Below, piece by piece: positions 28,612 through 37,565 of a stretch of 64,000 nt of DNA. Position numbers and translations under genes: made by a program. Positions within the stretch are counted from its first letter, which is position 1. Each line of letters opens with the position of its first letter. Under the pieces are notes generated by a model. The model was not told the DNA's origin, did not search any database, and worked only from the letters and a program-made list of their open reading frames with translations. The DNA comes from Poriferisodalis sp965208485 (GTDB lineage Bacteria > Actinomycetota > Acidimicrobiia > Acidimicrobiales > Poriferisodalaceae): contig NZ_OZ242344.1 of NCBI RefSeq assembly GCF_965208485.1, positions 3,596,001 through 3,660,000 on the forward strand, in the 5' to 3' direction.

Positions 28612-30996
28612 TCAGGGCGTCTCGCAGCCTTGTCCGGGTCCGGCGACGCTCGTGCCCGACGGCGGTCGGCATTCGTAGACCCTCATGTAGTCCACAGCGA
28701 ACTCCGCAGGGAACACCGTGCTGTCAGGCACTCGATTGCCCGGCCAAGTCTCCAACGCCCAGTTGCCGACCGTGTTGTTGATGACGATGTAGAAGGGCAC
28801 GTCGAACGGTGCATTGGGATTGTCCACCGGCTCGTCGCTGCCCCGTGTCTGTGCGAACCAGTCGCTTTGCGGCACGGTCAGGACCCGCGTGTCGTCCACG
28901 TAGAAGCGGATCGAGGCGGTGTCCCACTCGACTGCGTAGAGATGGAACGACTCAGCCGGATTGACGGGGAGATTCGTCAGCGAGAACGGGTTGGTGAAGG
29001 GGTATCCCATGTGGACGACGTGATGAACTCCCCATCCCGGCCCGGGAGGCTGAGCGTCAATGCCAACCCTGCCGTCGTTGGTCACGTTGATGTTGGCCCC
29101 CTCGGCGATGTCAATTTCCCCGCCGGCCGCGCCGCTGCCGTAGGGCGTGTCGCGTGGCTTCAGCCAGTAGGCAAAGAACGTCCCGTGCCCTTGGGGCAGC
29201 TTTCCGAGCATTTCGAATCGCCCGTAGGTGAAGCTCGCGTTGCTGTCCACCCGTCCAGAGGTGAAGTCCTTGCGCTGGTGTTGTCCCGGCGTGTAGTTCG
29301 TGAGCGGACCGAACTGGTTGCCGCTTCCCTTCCACGTGTTGGCGCCCGCGTACGGCTCGCGCAGGGTTCGCAGATGCAGCAGGCCGTCGGAGACGTAGAC
29401 GTTCTCGGGCCGGTCGGTGTCGCAAGCCAGATACACCGGCGGGCAGTTGTTGCTGACAGTCCACTTCGACGGGTTCAGAGAGGCGCCAGTGAACTCGTCT
29501 GACCACACGAGCGCCCAGTCGTTGCGGTGGTCGGCCCCCTTCGTCTTCATGGGCCAGCTGATGAGCACTTCGTTGCTCACCACACTGCGATCGGCGTTCA
29601 ACGCGACCTTGGCCAGATCGAACGGGCCGTGGACCGGCGCCGTGTGCGTGAACTGGACGAGACCCTCGCCATTGGTCGCGGCGCGGCCGGTCAGGGTGCC
29701 GTCAATGTAGAGCTCAACTATCCGGAACGCGATCGGATTCTCATCATCGAACGCACGCGCGGTGATGGTTCTGGCGGCACTCGAGTGCGATGCGTCAGGA
29801 CTCACTGAGATGGTGATGCGACGCGATTCCGGAGGCATCCAGAACACGCCTTGAGGGCGCGAGGCCGCCTCTGTGGACGCAACGATGACCTGAATGGAGT
29901 CGTAGCCACCCTCGTTCGGTGACCCGAAGGGCGTGTCGTAGGTGAATGTCGCCCTCCCTTCGCAGTCGGTGGTGGCGGTGCCCTGACTCTCGCCGTCGAT
30001 GAAGAACTGCAACTCGGCGCCGCACAGAGGAGCACCGTCGTCATCGGTCGCCGTGGCGATGACGACGAGATCGTCGCCGACGGTCGGATTCGCGTTGCTG
30101 ACCTGCACGTCGATGGGGTGTGTGGGTGCGTTGATGTGTGTGAAGGCGATGGTGTTGCCGGCGGCGATGTCTGCGGCGACTTGTCCCACGGCTCGGGCGG
30201 TGGCCCACCGGTCCGTTCCTGCGATGCGGTGCACGCTGCGCGTGTGCAGCTTGGAGTCGGGCAGCGCTGAGGTGCCTCCCACCACGTAGACGTTGGTGCT
30301 GGCGGCGTCGAGCATCGTCGCGGACGTGCGGGGCATGGGCTGGTCGCGTGCGCCTGCGTCGATGAGACAGTTCGTGTCGAGCACGCCGGCGAGCGTGACG
30401 GCGCTGTACACGTCGGACTGTGCGGCGAGGTCGGAGGCGACGACCACCGCGGTGGCGTCTGTGCAGTCGTTCATGGCTGAGGGCCAGCGCGCCCCGCCCG
30501 AGTTCGCGCCCGCCGCGGCAGGCGACAGCGCCGCGACGGGTGCGTTGATGTGTGTGAAGGCGATGGTGTTGCCGGCGGCGATGTCTGCGGCGACTTGTCC
30601 CACGGCTCGGGCGGTGGCCCACCGGTCCGTTCCTGCGATGCGGTGCACGCTGCGCGTGTGCAGCTTGGAGTCGGGCAGCGCTGAGGTGCCTCCCACCACG
30701 TAGACGTTGGTGCTGGCGGCGTCGAGCATCGTCGCGGACGTGGAGGGCATGGGCTGGTCGCGTGCGCCTGCGTCGATGAGACAGTTCGTGTCGAGCACGC
30801 CGGCGAGCGTGACGGCGCTGTACACGTCGGACTGTGCGGCGAGGTCGGAGGCGACGACCACCGCGGTGGCGTCTGTGCAGTCGTTCATGGCTGAGGGCCA
30901 GCGCGCCCCGCCCGAGTTCGCGCCTGCCGCGCCAGACGTCAGCGCCGCGCCAGATGCCAGTGCCACAAGGAGTGTGCCTAAAGCATTCTGTCCCAT
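28612..30996 (-). CDS. Secreted GH16 family glycoside hydrolase with duplicated CW-binding-like repeats
   Basis: A 794-residue exported protein. Residues 1-25 form a signal peptide. Two nearly identical 138-residue units follow (about 25-290); each has ASDLAAQSDVYSAVTLAGV, VYVVGGTSALPDS and GTDRWATARAV and resembles a cell wall-binding type 2 repeat. Two Ig-like beta domains (about 292-480) precede a GH16 laminarinase/carrageenase-like domain (about 490-780). The catalytic motif is EIDIAE (627-632), with both Glu and the Asp intact. It would cleave a beta-1,3/1,4-type polysaccharide outside the cell. Its position between export and polymerase genes suggests glycan trimming, but nutrient scavenging is equally possible. 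Confidence 0.88.
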   Translation of the reverse strand: MGQNALGTLLVALASGAALTSGAAGANSGGARWPSAMNDCTDATAVVVASDLAAQSDVYSAVTLAGVLDTNCLIDAGARDQPMPSTSATMLDAASTNVYVVGGTSALPDSKLHTRSVHRIAGTDRWATARAVGQVAADIAAGNTIAFTHINAPVAALSPAAAGANSGGARWPSAMNDCTDATAVVVASDLAAQSDVYSAVTLAGVLDTNCLIDAGARDQPMPRTSATMLDAASTNVYVVGGTSALPDSKLHTRSVHRIAGTDRWATARAVGQVAADIAAGNTIAFTHINAPTHPIDVQVSNANPTVGDDLVVIATATDDDGAPLCGAELQFFIDGESQGTATTDCEGRATFTYDTPFGSPNEGGYDSIQVIVASTEAASRPQGVFWMPPESRRITISVSPDASHSSAARTITARAFDDENPIAFRIVELYIDGTLTGRAATNGEGLVQFTHTAPVHGPFDLAKVALNADRSVVSNEVLISWPMKTKGADHRNDWALVWSDEFTGASLNPSKWTVSNNCPPVYLACDTDRPENVYVSDGLLHLRTLREPYAGANTWKGSGNQFGPLTNYTPGQHQRKDFTSGRVDSNASFTYGRFEMLGKLPQGHGTFFAYWLKPRDTPYGSGAAGGEIDIAEGANINVTNDGRVGIDAQPPGPGWGVHHVVHMGYPFTNPFSLTNLPVNPAESFHLYAVEWDTASIRFYVDDTRVLTVPQSDWFAQTRGSDEPVDNPNAPFDVPFYIVINNTVGNWALETWPGNRVPDSTVFPAEFAVDYMRVYECRPPSGTSVAGPGQGCETP
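30124..30931. repeat. Two 394-bp near-identical tandem repeats in the GH16 gene
   Basis: Bases 30124-30517 and 30538-30931 differ at only three positions I can find, with a period of 414 bp (138 codons). The single coding change seen is Arg/Ser. Such identity over synonymous sites indicates very recent duplication or ongoing recombination, and copy number may vary between strains. Confidence 0.95.
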
Positions 30997-31337
30997 GGCG
31001 GCACTGTACCCACGGGCAAGCGACCGCCTGCGGGACGACTTGGCCCGCCGTCAAACGACGCGGTGAGCCGACGGCGCTTCGCGTCTTGGCGAAGGCCACT
31101 GGCATGGCTCGCAGGCGCCGCTGACCGAACTGGACGCCCTTGGCCGGCTGCCCATCCGGCTGAGCCGACTAGGGTTTCGCGTGTGTGCAGTCCAGCCGAG
31201 TTCTGGCACTGGGCGGCGCACTGGACCGCACAGGATGGAGTTCGCCGTCAAGCAGCGCTCTCACCCGCCCCGGCCGATCGCGTGGCAAGGCTGTCTCCAT
31301 ATCGGCGCCGTTGTCCTCCGAAGGCGCTCCGTCCGAC

Positions 31338-32807
31338 ATGACGCCCGCCTCGGGCCGTGCGTGGCGGGTCGCGGTCGGCACAGTGCTGCTGCTGGTTCTC
31401 AGCAATGGGCCAGTCCTGCGATTCGTAACGGGGGTGCTGGGCCGGTCGGCGCATTGGAACGACTGGGCGGTCTGGCCCTTCTTCGCGGGCGCGGCGGCAG
31501 CCTCGGCAGTGCTCGCCTGGGCCGACCGACACCCGAGTGGATACCCCGCTGGCCCGACTGGCCCGAACGTGCGACTGGCGCAGCAACACCCGGTCGAGGA
31601 GGATCTGCGACGGGCGACGCTGTCGCGGGCTGGGCTGCTTGCACTTGGCTGGTATTCCGCCGCGGCAGTCGCGTCCAGCCTCTGGAGCGTGTATCCGAGC
31701 GCAACCCTGTGGCGGTCGGCGGTCTATCTCGGCCTGGCGCTGTTGGCGCTGACCCTGGCCGGATTCAGCGACGACGAGCTGGCCAAGATGCTCGTCTTGG
31801 TGACGAGCGTCGCAGTGGGGGGCAGCTTGGCTGTGATCGCGCTCTTGCGCGAGGAGGGCGTCGATCACCAAGGCAATTGGATCGGCGTCTACACGAACCG
31901 CAACTCGTTGGCGCCCATGGCCGCCATGGGAGTCATCGTCGGTTTGAGATGGCTGCTGGCGGGATCGGCGATCCCCCGGCCGCGCCGCTTGCCGCCGCGA
32001 GCGCGCACCGGTGGCAGCATCCGGCACGGTCGGCCGGTCCCGGCCTCGACGTCCGTCGGCGGCGCAGCGCTCGGCTCGGTCTCGTGGAGACGGGTCGGCG
32101 GCGCAGCGCTCGTGGCGGTGTCGCTGGTCACCATGGCTGGCGCCGGCAGCCGCACAGCTTGGTCGGCGCTGGCGGTCGCGCTGGCGGTCGCTTCGGCGCT
32201 CGGTCTGGCTGCAACTCGGGTGGCGGGGCCGTGCCGCGTGGGATCCAAGAAGCGTTGGGCTGCGTTGGCTGGTGGGGCTGTGGTGATGGCGGTTGCCGGT
32301 GCGACCGCCGCGGCCGCGGTCTGGGACGTTCCCACGTTCGCGCAGCGCCGCGCCATCTGGCGCCTCGCCTGGGACCGCGTGCAGGAGAGGCCGTGGGGCG
32401 GCCACGGGTTCTTCGCGTTCTGGGAGGTGCCGGAGCTGGTCCAGGAGCATGTGCTTCTTCAGCGGGGAAGTGCTCACAGCAGCCTGGTGGAGACCGCACT
32501 CGGCCTGGGACTGCTGGGCGTTCTGCCGCTGGTGGCGCTCGCGATGCTGGCGGCGGTCAACTCGGGTAGCAGCCTCTGGCGACGGCCGTCGGTCGACGCT
32601 TGGATGTGGGCGGCGCTCTCGGTGTTCGTGCTCGTCGAGAACCTGGCCGAGAGCTTCGTGCTGTGGTTCTCCCACATCTGGGTGCTGCTGCTGGCTGCGG
32701 CGCTGCGCCGTGGAACGGTCTCAGCGCAGCCTCAGAGACTTCGCCAACCGGGCGCGCAGGCGCCCCGGCAAAGCGGCCAGCAGGTCGCGGGTGCTGATGT
32801 GCTCTAG
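31338..32807 (+). CDS. O-antigen ligase/polymerase-like membrane protein
   Basis: Multi-pass membrane protein of the Wzy/WaaL (O-antigen ligase, PF04932-like) type. From the ATG at 31338 it has 489 residues and about ten transmembrane helices. Typical features are the YTNRNSLAPMAAMG motif, a GSRTAWSAL motif, and the large outer loop with HGFFAFWE followed by GSAHSSLVETALGLGLLG. A GTG at 31185 would add 51 Ser/Pro-rich residues; neither start has a good ribosome site. Role: polymerising or ligating lipid-linked glycan at the outer membrane face. The last 87 bp overlap the 3' end of the opposite-strand GT2 gene, and the final 40 residues look like read-through. Confidence 0.8.
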   Translation: MTPASGRAWRVAVGTVLLLVLSNGPVLRFVTGVLGRSAHWNDWAVWPFFAGAAAASAVLAWADRHPSGYPAGPTGPNVRLAQQHPVEEDLRRATLSRAGLLALGWYSAAAVASSLWSVYPSATLWRSAVYLGLALLALTLAGFSDDELAKMLVLVTSVAVGGSLAVIALLREEGVDHQGNWIGVYTNRNSLAPMAAMGVIVGLRWLLAGSAIPRPRRLPPRARTGGSIRHGRPVPASTSVGGAALGSVSWRRVGGAALVAVSLVTMAGAGSRTAWSALAVALAVASALGLAATRVAGPCRVGSKKRWAALAGGAVVMAVAGATAAAAVWDVPTFAQRRAIWRLAWDRVQERPWGGHGFFAFWEVPELVQEHVLLQRGSAHSSLVETALGLGLLGVLPLVALAMLAAVNSGSSLWRRPSVDAWMWAALSVFVLVENLAESFVLWFSHIWVLLLAAALRRGTVSAQPQRLRQPGAQAPRQSGQQVAGADVL

Positions 32808-33740
32808 ACGCTCGCTGGGGCCGCCGCCGTAGTCGAAGTGCGCGTCGGCCAGCCGGCGGGCCGAAGGGCCGTCGAGCACGAACGGCTGGCTGGCGATCTT
32901 CTCGATCACTTGGGTCCTGTTGCGGTGCCAGTACTGCCGGTTGGCCTTGATCTCAGAGTTCCCACCGTTGCTGCGCCGGTACAGCGACGTGACCTCGGCC
33001 ACGCAGTGCACCCCGAGGACCAGTGAGGCGCGGACGAGCAGGTCCCAGTCCTCACAGACGGTCAGTTCTTCGTCGAAGCGCAGGCCGAAGCTGTTGAGCG
33101 CCGCTCTGGGCAGCGCGAGCGAGCAAATCGGCGTCTCGCTGTACGAGAAGTGCGCGAGTTGATCGAACGTTGGCGGGTAGACGTACTCCACAGGCCCGGC
33201 TGGAGTCTGTGGCTCCCCGGTGTCAGAGGCCAGCCAAGGCTGGCGTGCCGTGCGGGCCCGGATGATCTGGCCCGGGGCGTCAGCCGCACCGCCGGCGAAC
33301 ACGGCGAGCCAGTTCGGCTCGGCCAGGTCATCGTCGTCGAGGAAGCACACGTAATCACCCTCGGCCGCATCGAGACCGGCGTTGAGTGGCTTGGTCCGTG
33401 TGCCCCCCTCGCTGACGTGCAGGACGCGGTAGTCGGCGGGCGCGGCGCCTGCGGCTGCGTTCAGTTCTGACTCGACTCTCGCTGCGACATGTGGCGCTTC
33501 GTGCACGGCCACAACCATGTCGAAATGGGTCCACGTCTGCGCGGCCAGCGAGCCAACGGCCTCCAGCAGAGATCGCGGGCGGTGACCTTGGGTGCGGACG
33601 ATCGCCGTGAACGTCGGCAGGGGAGGCGTCGGCGTCACCAGCGCCGCGAGCTGTTCGGACTCCTGAGGATCCAAGCCCAGCATCTGGACCAAGCGCAGGA
33701 GGGACGCGGGAGCCGCGCCCTCGCCCGCGGGTCGACCCAT
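32721..33740 (-). CDS. Family 2 glycosyltransferase
   Basis: Cytoplasmic inverting GT-A enzyme of 339 residues from the ATG at 33740. The frame is open much further upstream, but that part is Arg-rich and non-homologous. A short N-terminal helix (1-35) precedes TFTAIVRTQGHRP, the LNAGLDAAEGDYVCFLDDDD segment with the metal-binding Asp cluster, and the CEDWDLLVRASL motif expected to carry the general base. The C-terminal region is helical and basic. The donor sugar is unknown. Its 3' end overlaps that of the O-antigen ligase-like gene by 87 bp (convergent). The 250 bp upstream, to wecA, hold no gene that I can support. Confidence 0.82.
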   Translation of the reverse strand: MGRPAGEGAAPASLLRLVQMLGLDPQESEQLAALVTPTPPLPTFTAIVRTQGHRPRSLLEAVGSLAAQTWTHFDMVVAVHEAPHVAARVESELNAAAGAAPADYRVLHVSEGGTRTKPLNAGLDAAEGDYVCFLDDDDLAEPNWLAVFAGGAADAPGQIIRARTARQPWLASDTGEPQTPAGPVEYVYPPTFDQLAHFSYSETPICSLALPRAALNSFGLRFDEELTVCEDWDLLVRASLVLGVHCVAEVTSLYRRSNGGNSEIKANRQYWHRNRTQVIEKIASQPFVLDGPSARRLADAHFDYGGGPSERLEHISTRDLLAALPGRLRARLAKSLRLR

Positions 33741-33990
33741 GGCGGAGGAGGTTAATGCTCTGCCGCCGAAGCGGCATCCGCACCGGCGGCGGGGACCTGC
33801 TGAGGCCGACGCGCAAGGGACCCGGCTGCTGTGCCCTCTTCGGCTGCTGTGCTCTAGCGTGGGCAGGATGAGTCTTTCCCGCGAGCTGCGAGCCGGTGGT
33901 GCCGCGTCTCGCGTGAAGGACCCATGCCGTCGCAGTCGTCCCGATCTTTGCCCCCGAGGACAACGTCCCCGGCTGCCATGAGCGACTGAG

Positions 33991-35073
33991 ATGCCGACGC
34001 TGGCGACGTTGGCCGTAGTCGCGGCCGTTGCCGCAGCCGTGACGCTCACGTTGGTCCCGTTGACGGCGAGGCTCGCATTCAGGTGGGGTGCGGCCTCCGA
34101 GCCCGGAGACCGCCATGTTCATGCGAAGCCCACCCCCGTCGGCGGTGGCATGGCCATGATCGCCGGGATCCTGGCGGCGGCGGCAGCGGCGCTGTTCGTC
34201 GGCGGTCAGTCCTCGCGTGGGGAGATTCTCGGCGGCGTCGCCGCGCTGGCGGTCATCTTTGCTGTCGGGCTCGCCGACGACGCCAGGGGGTTGTCTCCTC
34301 GGGCCAAGGTCGCCGGGACCGCCGCTGCGGGGGTGATTCTCCCCTTGGCGGGGATTTCCATCGAGGTGTTCAGGGTGCCGTTCTGGGATCGCGTGATCCT
34401 GTCTTCGGGGTGGTCACTGCTCATCACCGTGCTATGGGTGGTCGGGCTGGCAAATGCCGTCAACCTCATCGACGGGCTCGACGGGCTGGCGGCCGGCGTC
34501 GTGGCCATCGCTTCGGCTGCCTTCGTGCTGTACGCCGTGCGCCTCGCGGATGTGGGCATCATCGACGCTGCCAATCCCGGCGCCCTGTGGGCCGCGATGG
34601 CGTTGGGGGTCTGCTTGGGTTTCTTGCCCTACAACCTGCATCCCGCCCGGGTGTTCATGGGCGACGGCGGTGCGCTGATGCTCGGCGCGTTGATGGCAGT
34701 CGCGACGATCAGCGTGGGCGGCCGCTCAACCGGAGAGTTCAGCGGCCAGGCTTTCTTCTTCTACGCGCCGCTGTTCATCCCGCTGGTGATCCTGGGAGTG
34801 CCGGTGTTCGACACTGCTTTCGCCATCGTGCGCCGCACTGTCGGCCGCCGCGGCCTCGCAGCGGCCGACCTTGGGCACCTGCATCACCGGCTGATGCGTC
34901 TTGGCCACGGCCACCGGCGTGCCGTCGTCGTGCTGTGGCTCTGGACGGCGGGACTCTCGGCGTTCGTGCTCTACCCCACCTACACCGGGAGCGGCGACGG
35001 CGTGGTCCCGGCTGGGATCGCCGCGCTGGCGCTGATTCTCTACACGCTTCTGCATCCGCGGCTGAATTCCTGA
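33991..35073 (+). CDS. wecA: WecA/MraY-family polyprenyl-phosphate sugar-1-phosphate transferase
   Basis: Starts glycan synthesis by moving a sugar-1-phosphate (commonly GlcNAc-1-P) from its UDP donor to undecaprenyl/decaprenyl phosphate at the inner membrane face. The 360-residue protein has about ten transmembrane helices. Conserved cytosolic motifs are KPTPVGGGMAM, VGLADDARG (the DDxxD-like Mg site), NAVNLIDGLDGLAAG, PARVFMGDGGALMLG and the C-terminal HLHHRLMRLGH, the His motif typical of WecA/TagO-type enzymes. The start is the ATG at 33991. It is followed after 86 bp by a GT4 gene on the same strand and is the natural initiator for this cluster. Confidence 0.93.
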   Translation: MPTLATLAVVAAVAAAVTLTLVPLTARLAFRWGAASEPGDRHVHAKPTPVGGGMAMIAGILAAAAAALFVGGQSSRGEILGGVAALAVIFAVGLADDARGLSPRAKVAGTAAAGVILPLAGISIEVFRVPFWDRVILSSGWSLLITVLWVVGLANAVNLIDGLDGLAAGVVAIASAAFVLYAVRLADVGIIDAANPGALWAAMALGVCLGFLPYNLHPARVFMGDGGALMLGALMAVATISVGGRSTGEFSGQAFFFYAPLFIPLVILGVPVFDTAFAIVRRTVGRRGLAAADLGHLHHRLMRLGHGHRRAVVVLWLWTAGLSAFVLYPTYTGSGDGVVPAGIAALALILYTLLHPRLNS

Positions 35074-35159
35074 GGTGTGAGCACCGTGGGTTCGGGGTCG
35101 GCGGCACTTGCGGCATCGGCGGGTTCTGCCCGCAGGTCCGCCCCCCGAAAGGGGCACAC

Positions 35160-36248
35160 GTGCGGGTGATGCTCGACGTCACACCGCTGCTGGGAAGCCC
35201 GACCGGCATGCACCAGCTCACCAAGGGACTCGTCGAAGCACTCGCCGACCGTTCGGACGTCTCGGTTGCCGGTTACGCGGTGTCGGCGCGCGCGCCCCGC
35301 AGGGAGATGATCGCCGTCGCATCGCGCCTCGGCCTCGTGGTCCGCCGCAGCCGGCTGCCGGCACGGCTGTGCCATCTGGGCTGGTCCCTCAGCGACCGGC
35401 CTGCGCTGTCTCATTTGGTCCGCGATGCCGACATCGTTCACGGCACCAACTACTCGGCGCCGCCGGGCCTGCACCGCTTGATCACTGCCCCTGATCTGAC
35501 CCCGGTCACTCACCCGCAATGGTGCAGTCCCGCGGTGCGGGGCACCGCAGACGCGCTGCGGCGCGCCGTGCGGCGAGGCGCCCACCTTCACGTCACCACG
35601 CAGGAAGAGGCAGGCCGGGCGGCGGAGGTACTCGACATGCCTCGGGAACGAGTGCACGTGGTTCCTGTCGGCATTCGAGCGGCCCCCCCGGGCGACGGGG
35701 CTGCTGCCCGGAGGCTGGTGGGCAGCGAGCGGTTTGTGCTGACGCTCGGCGCGACCGAGCCTCGGAAGGGCCTGACGTGTCTGCCCCCTGCGATGGCCAG
35801 GCTGCCGGCCGATGTCCGGCTGGTCGTGGCGGGACCTCGCGGCAGGCATGAGGCAGTCTTGGAGGCGGCAGTGGAGTCCGGTGGCATCTCGAAGCGCTTC
35901 GTGCGCTTGACGGAGGTGGACGAGGCGCGCAAAGCCGATCTGCTGGCGGGCGCGACGGTGCTCGCCTACCCGTCCCTGCTGGAGGGCTTCGGCATGCCGC
36001 CGCTCGAGGCAGCCGCAGCGGGCACGGCGGTGGTTGCCACCGCGGTCGGTGCACTCACCCAGATCCTCGAGCCGGAGGTGAGCCTCGTGCCAGCGGGCGA
36101 CGCCGAGGCCTTCGCTGAGCGACTCGCGGAGGCAGTCGCAGAGCCGCTCCCCGCTCCGCCCCCGGTGCTGGCGCGCATCGCCGAGCTCACATGGGCTGCG
36201 GCGGCCGAGCAATTCCTCGGGGTGTACGGGGTCATCGCATCCTCGTAG
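35160..36248 (+). CDS. Family 4 glycosyltransferase
   Basis: Retaining GT-B enzyme of 362 residues. The GTG at 35160 has AAAGGGG 6 nt upstream and gives the expected start VRVMLDVTPLLGSPTG. The N-terminal acceptor domain includes DIVHGTNYSAPP. The C-terminal donor domain has LTLGATEPRKG, then AYPSLLEGFGMPPLEAAAAGT, the E-x7-E nucleotide-sugar motif of family 4. The length is normal. The sugar is not predictable; mannosyl or fucosyl transfer would fit the pathway genes present. It converges with the next GT (stops 17 bp apart). Confidence 0.87.
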   Translation: MRVMLDVTPLLGSPTGMHQLTKGLVEALADRSDVSVAGYAVSARAPRREMIAVASRLGLVVRRSRLPARLCHLGWSLSDRPALSHLVRDADIVHGTNYSAPPGLHRLITAPDLTPVTHPQWCSPAVRGTADALRRAVRRGAHLHVTTQEEAGRAAEVLDMPRERVHVVPVGIRAAPPGDGAAARRLVGSERFVLTLGATEPRKGLTCLPPAMARLPADVRLVVAGPRGRHEAVLEAAVESGGISKRFVRLTEVDEARKADLLAGATVLAYPSLLEGFGMPPLEAAAAGTAVVATAVGALTQILEPEVSLVPAGDAEAFAERLAEAVAEPLPAPPPVLARIAELTWAAAAEQFLGVYGVIASS

Positions 36249-36265
36249 GCCCGACGCCGCTGCGA

Positions 36266-37540
36266 TCAGCGGTCGGCGGTGAGCTCTTCGAGCAGCGCGC
36301 CGTAGGCGCCGGCTGCATCTGACGCCGAGAACCAGGCCTCAGCGAAAGCGCGGCCTCGAGCGCCCATCTGAGCCCGGCGGCGAGGATCGTCGATCATGGC
36401 CTGCAGCGCGGCAATGAACGCGGTCTCGTCAGCCGGCGCGACGGCCTCGCCGCATCCGGTCCTCTCCAGCACTCTCGCCACTTCGGTGCCGGGATCCACT
36501 GCCGCCAGCACCGGGCGGCCAGCGGCCATGATCGAGTAGAGCTTCGAAGGCACGCTCGAGTGGGCCAGCCCCTCGCGCAGCAGGATCACGTGCACGTCGG
36601 CGGAGGCCAGAACCTCCGAGATCCGCGCTGCCGGCTGGAAGTCGACCAGGACCAGATTGGGGAGTCCGGTCGCCGACTCCTCGAGCGCTTCGCGGGCGGA
36701 ACCCTCGCCGTTGACCACGAACACCATGTCGCGGCGGTCGCGGCAGGCTCTCGCCGCCGCGACCAGTGTCTCCAGCGGCTGGGAATAGCCGATGTTGCCG
36801 GCGTACATCACCACGGTGCGCTCGCCCAGGCCGTGCTCGGTCCGGTAGGCGGTGTGGCGGTTCTGCGGTCGGATCTCTGCCGTATCGGAGAAGTTGGGAA
36901 TGATCCGCAGTTCGGGACCCCGTGCCGGGTCCACTTTGGCCGCGACATTGGCCCGCATCTCCTCCGACAGCACGGTCACGGCGTCGCAGGCGCCGTAGAC
37001 GAGGCGCTCCAGCCTGCGGGACGCGGTGATGATGCGCCGGTTGCTGATTGCGCCGACCTCGATCGCGGCATCGGGGAATACGTCTTGCACGTTGAAGACC
37101 AGCGGCACCCCGAAGCGCCTGGCCGCGGCCCAGCCCGCGAGTCCCAGCGTGAGCGGCGGCGACATCGCCAGCACCGCGTCGGGACGGGTCCTCCGCAGCA
37201 CCGAGGCGGCGGCCGCGAGCAGCGTGAAGCCCGCAAAGCCCGCGCCGCGGGCCGCGAGGCTGCGCCGTCGGGTCGGGAAGGGATGGACCCGGGTGACAGT
37301 GACCGAGCCCGCACCCGGCCCGCCCGCGACAGCCGCGGGAAGCGTCTCGCCCCGATGGGAGCGTCGCAGAGGCCGGCCGCCCCAGCCCGCGGCGACGCGG
37401 TGGCCCCGGTACCACGGGAGGGCCGTCACCACATCGATCTCATGGCCGCTGCGGGCGAGCTCAAGGATGACGCGGCTGATCACCTCGCCCGTCGGCGCCG
37501 TATCGGGTTCCAGATGGGGGCAGACGACGAGGAGCCTCAT
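36266..37540 (-). CDS. Family 4 glycosyltransferase, WbuB-like
   Basis: A 424-residue GT-B protein. The ATG at 37540 gives the family-like start MRLLVVCPHLEPDTAPTGEV; the open frame extends 66 codons upstream into the next gene without homology. The N-terminal domain has DAVLAMSPPLTLGLAGW and VFNVQDVFPDAAI. The C-terminal donor domain has VMYAGNIGYSQPLETLV, IPNFSD and SSVPSKLYSIMAAGRPVLA, motifs typical of WbuB/WcaI-like enzymes that use GlcNAc- or fucosamine-type donors. The donor is not certain. It is downstream of, and 25 bp from, another GT4 on the same strand; three GT4 genes form this minus-strand run. Confidence 0.87.
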   Translation of the reverse strand: MRLLVVCPHLEPDTAPTGEVISRVILELARSGHEIDVVTALPWYRGHRVAAGWGGRPLRRSHRGETLPAAVAGGPGAGSVTVTRVHPFPTRRRSLAARGAGFAGFTLLAAAASVLRRTRPDAVLAMSPPLTLGLAGWAAARRFGVPLVFNVQDVFPDAAIEVGAISNRRIITASRRLERLVYGACDAVTVLSEEMRANVAAKVDPARGPELRIIPNFSDTAEIRPQNRHTAYRTEHGLGERTVVMYAGNIGYSQPLETLVAAARACRDRRDMVFVVNGEGSAREALEESATGLPNLVLVDFQPAARISEVLASADVHVILLREGLAHSSVPSKLYSIMAAGRPVLAAVDPGTEVARVLERTGCGEAVAPADETAFIAALQAMIDDPRRRAQMGARGRAFAEAWFSASDAAGAYGALLEELTADR

Positions 37541-37565
37541 CCGGCTGTATCCGTGCCGGATCCAG

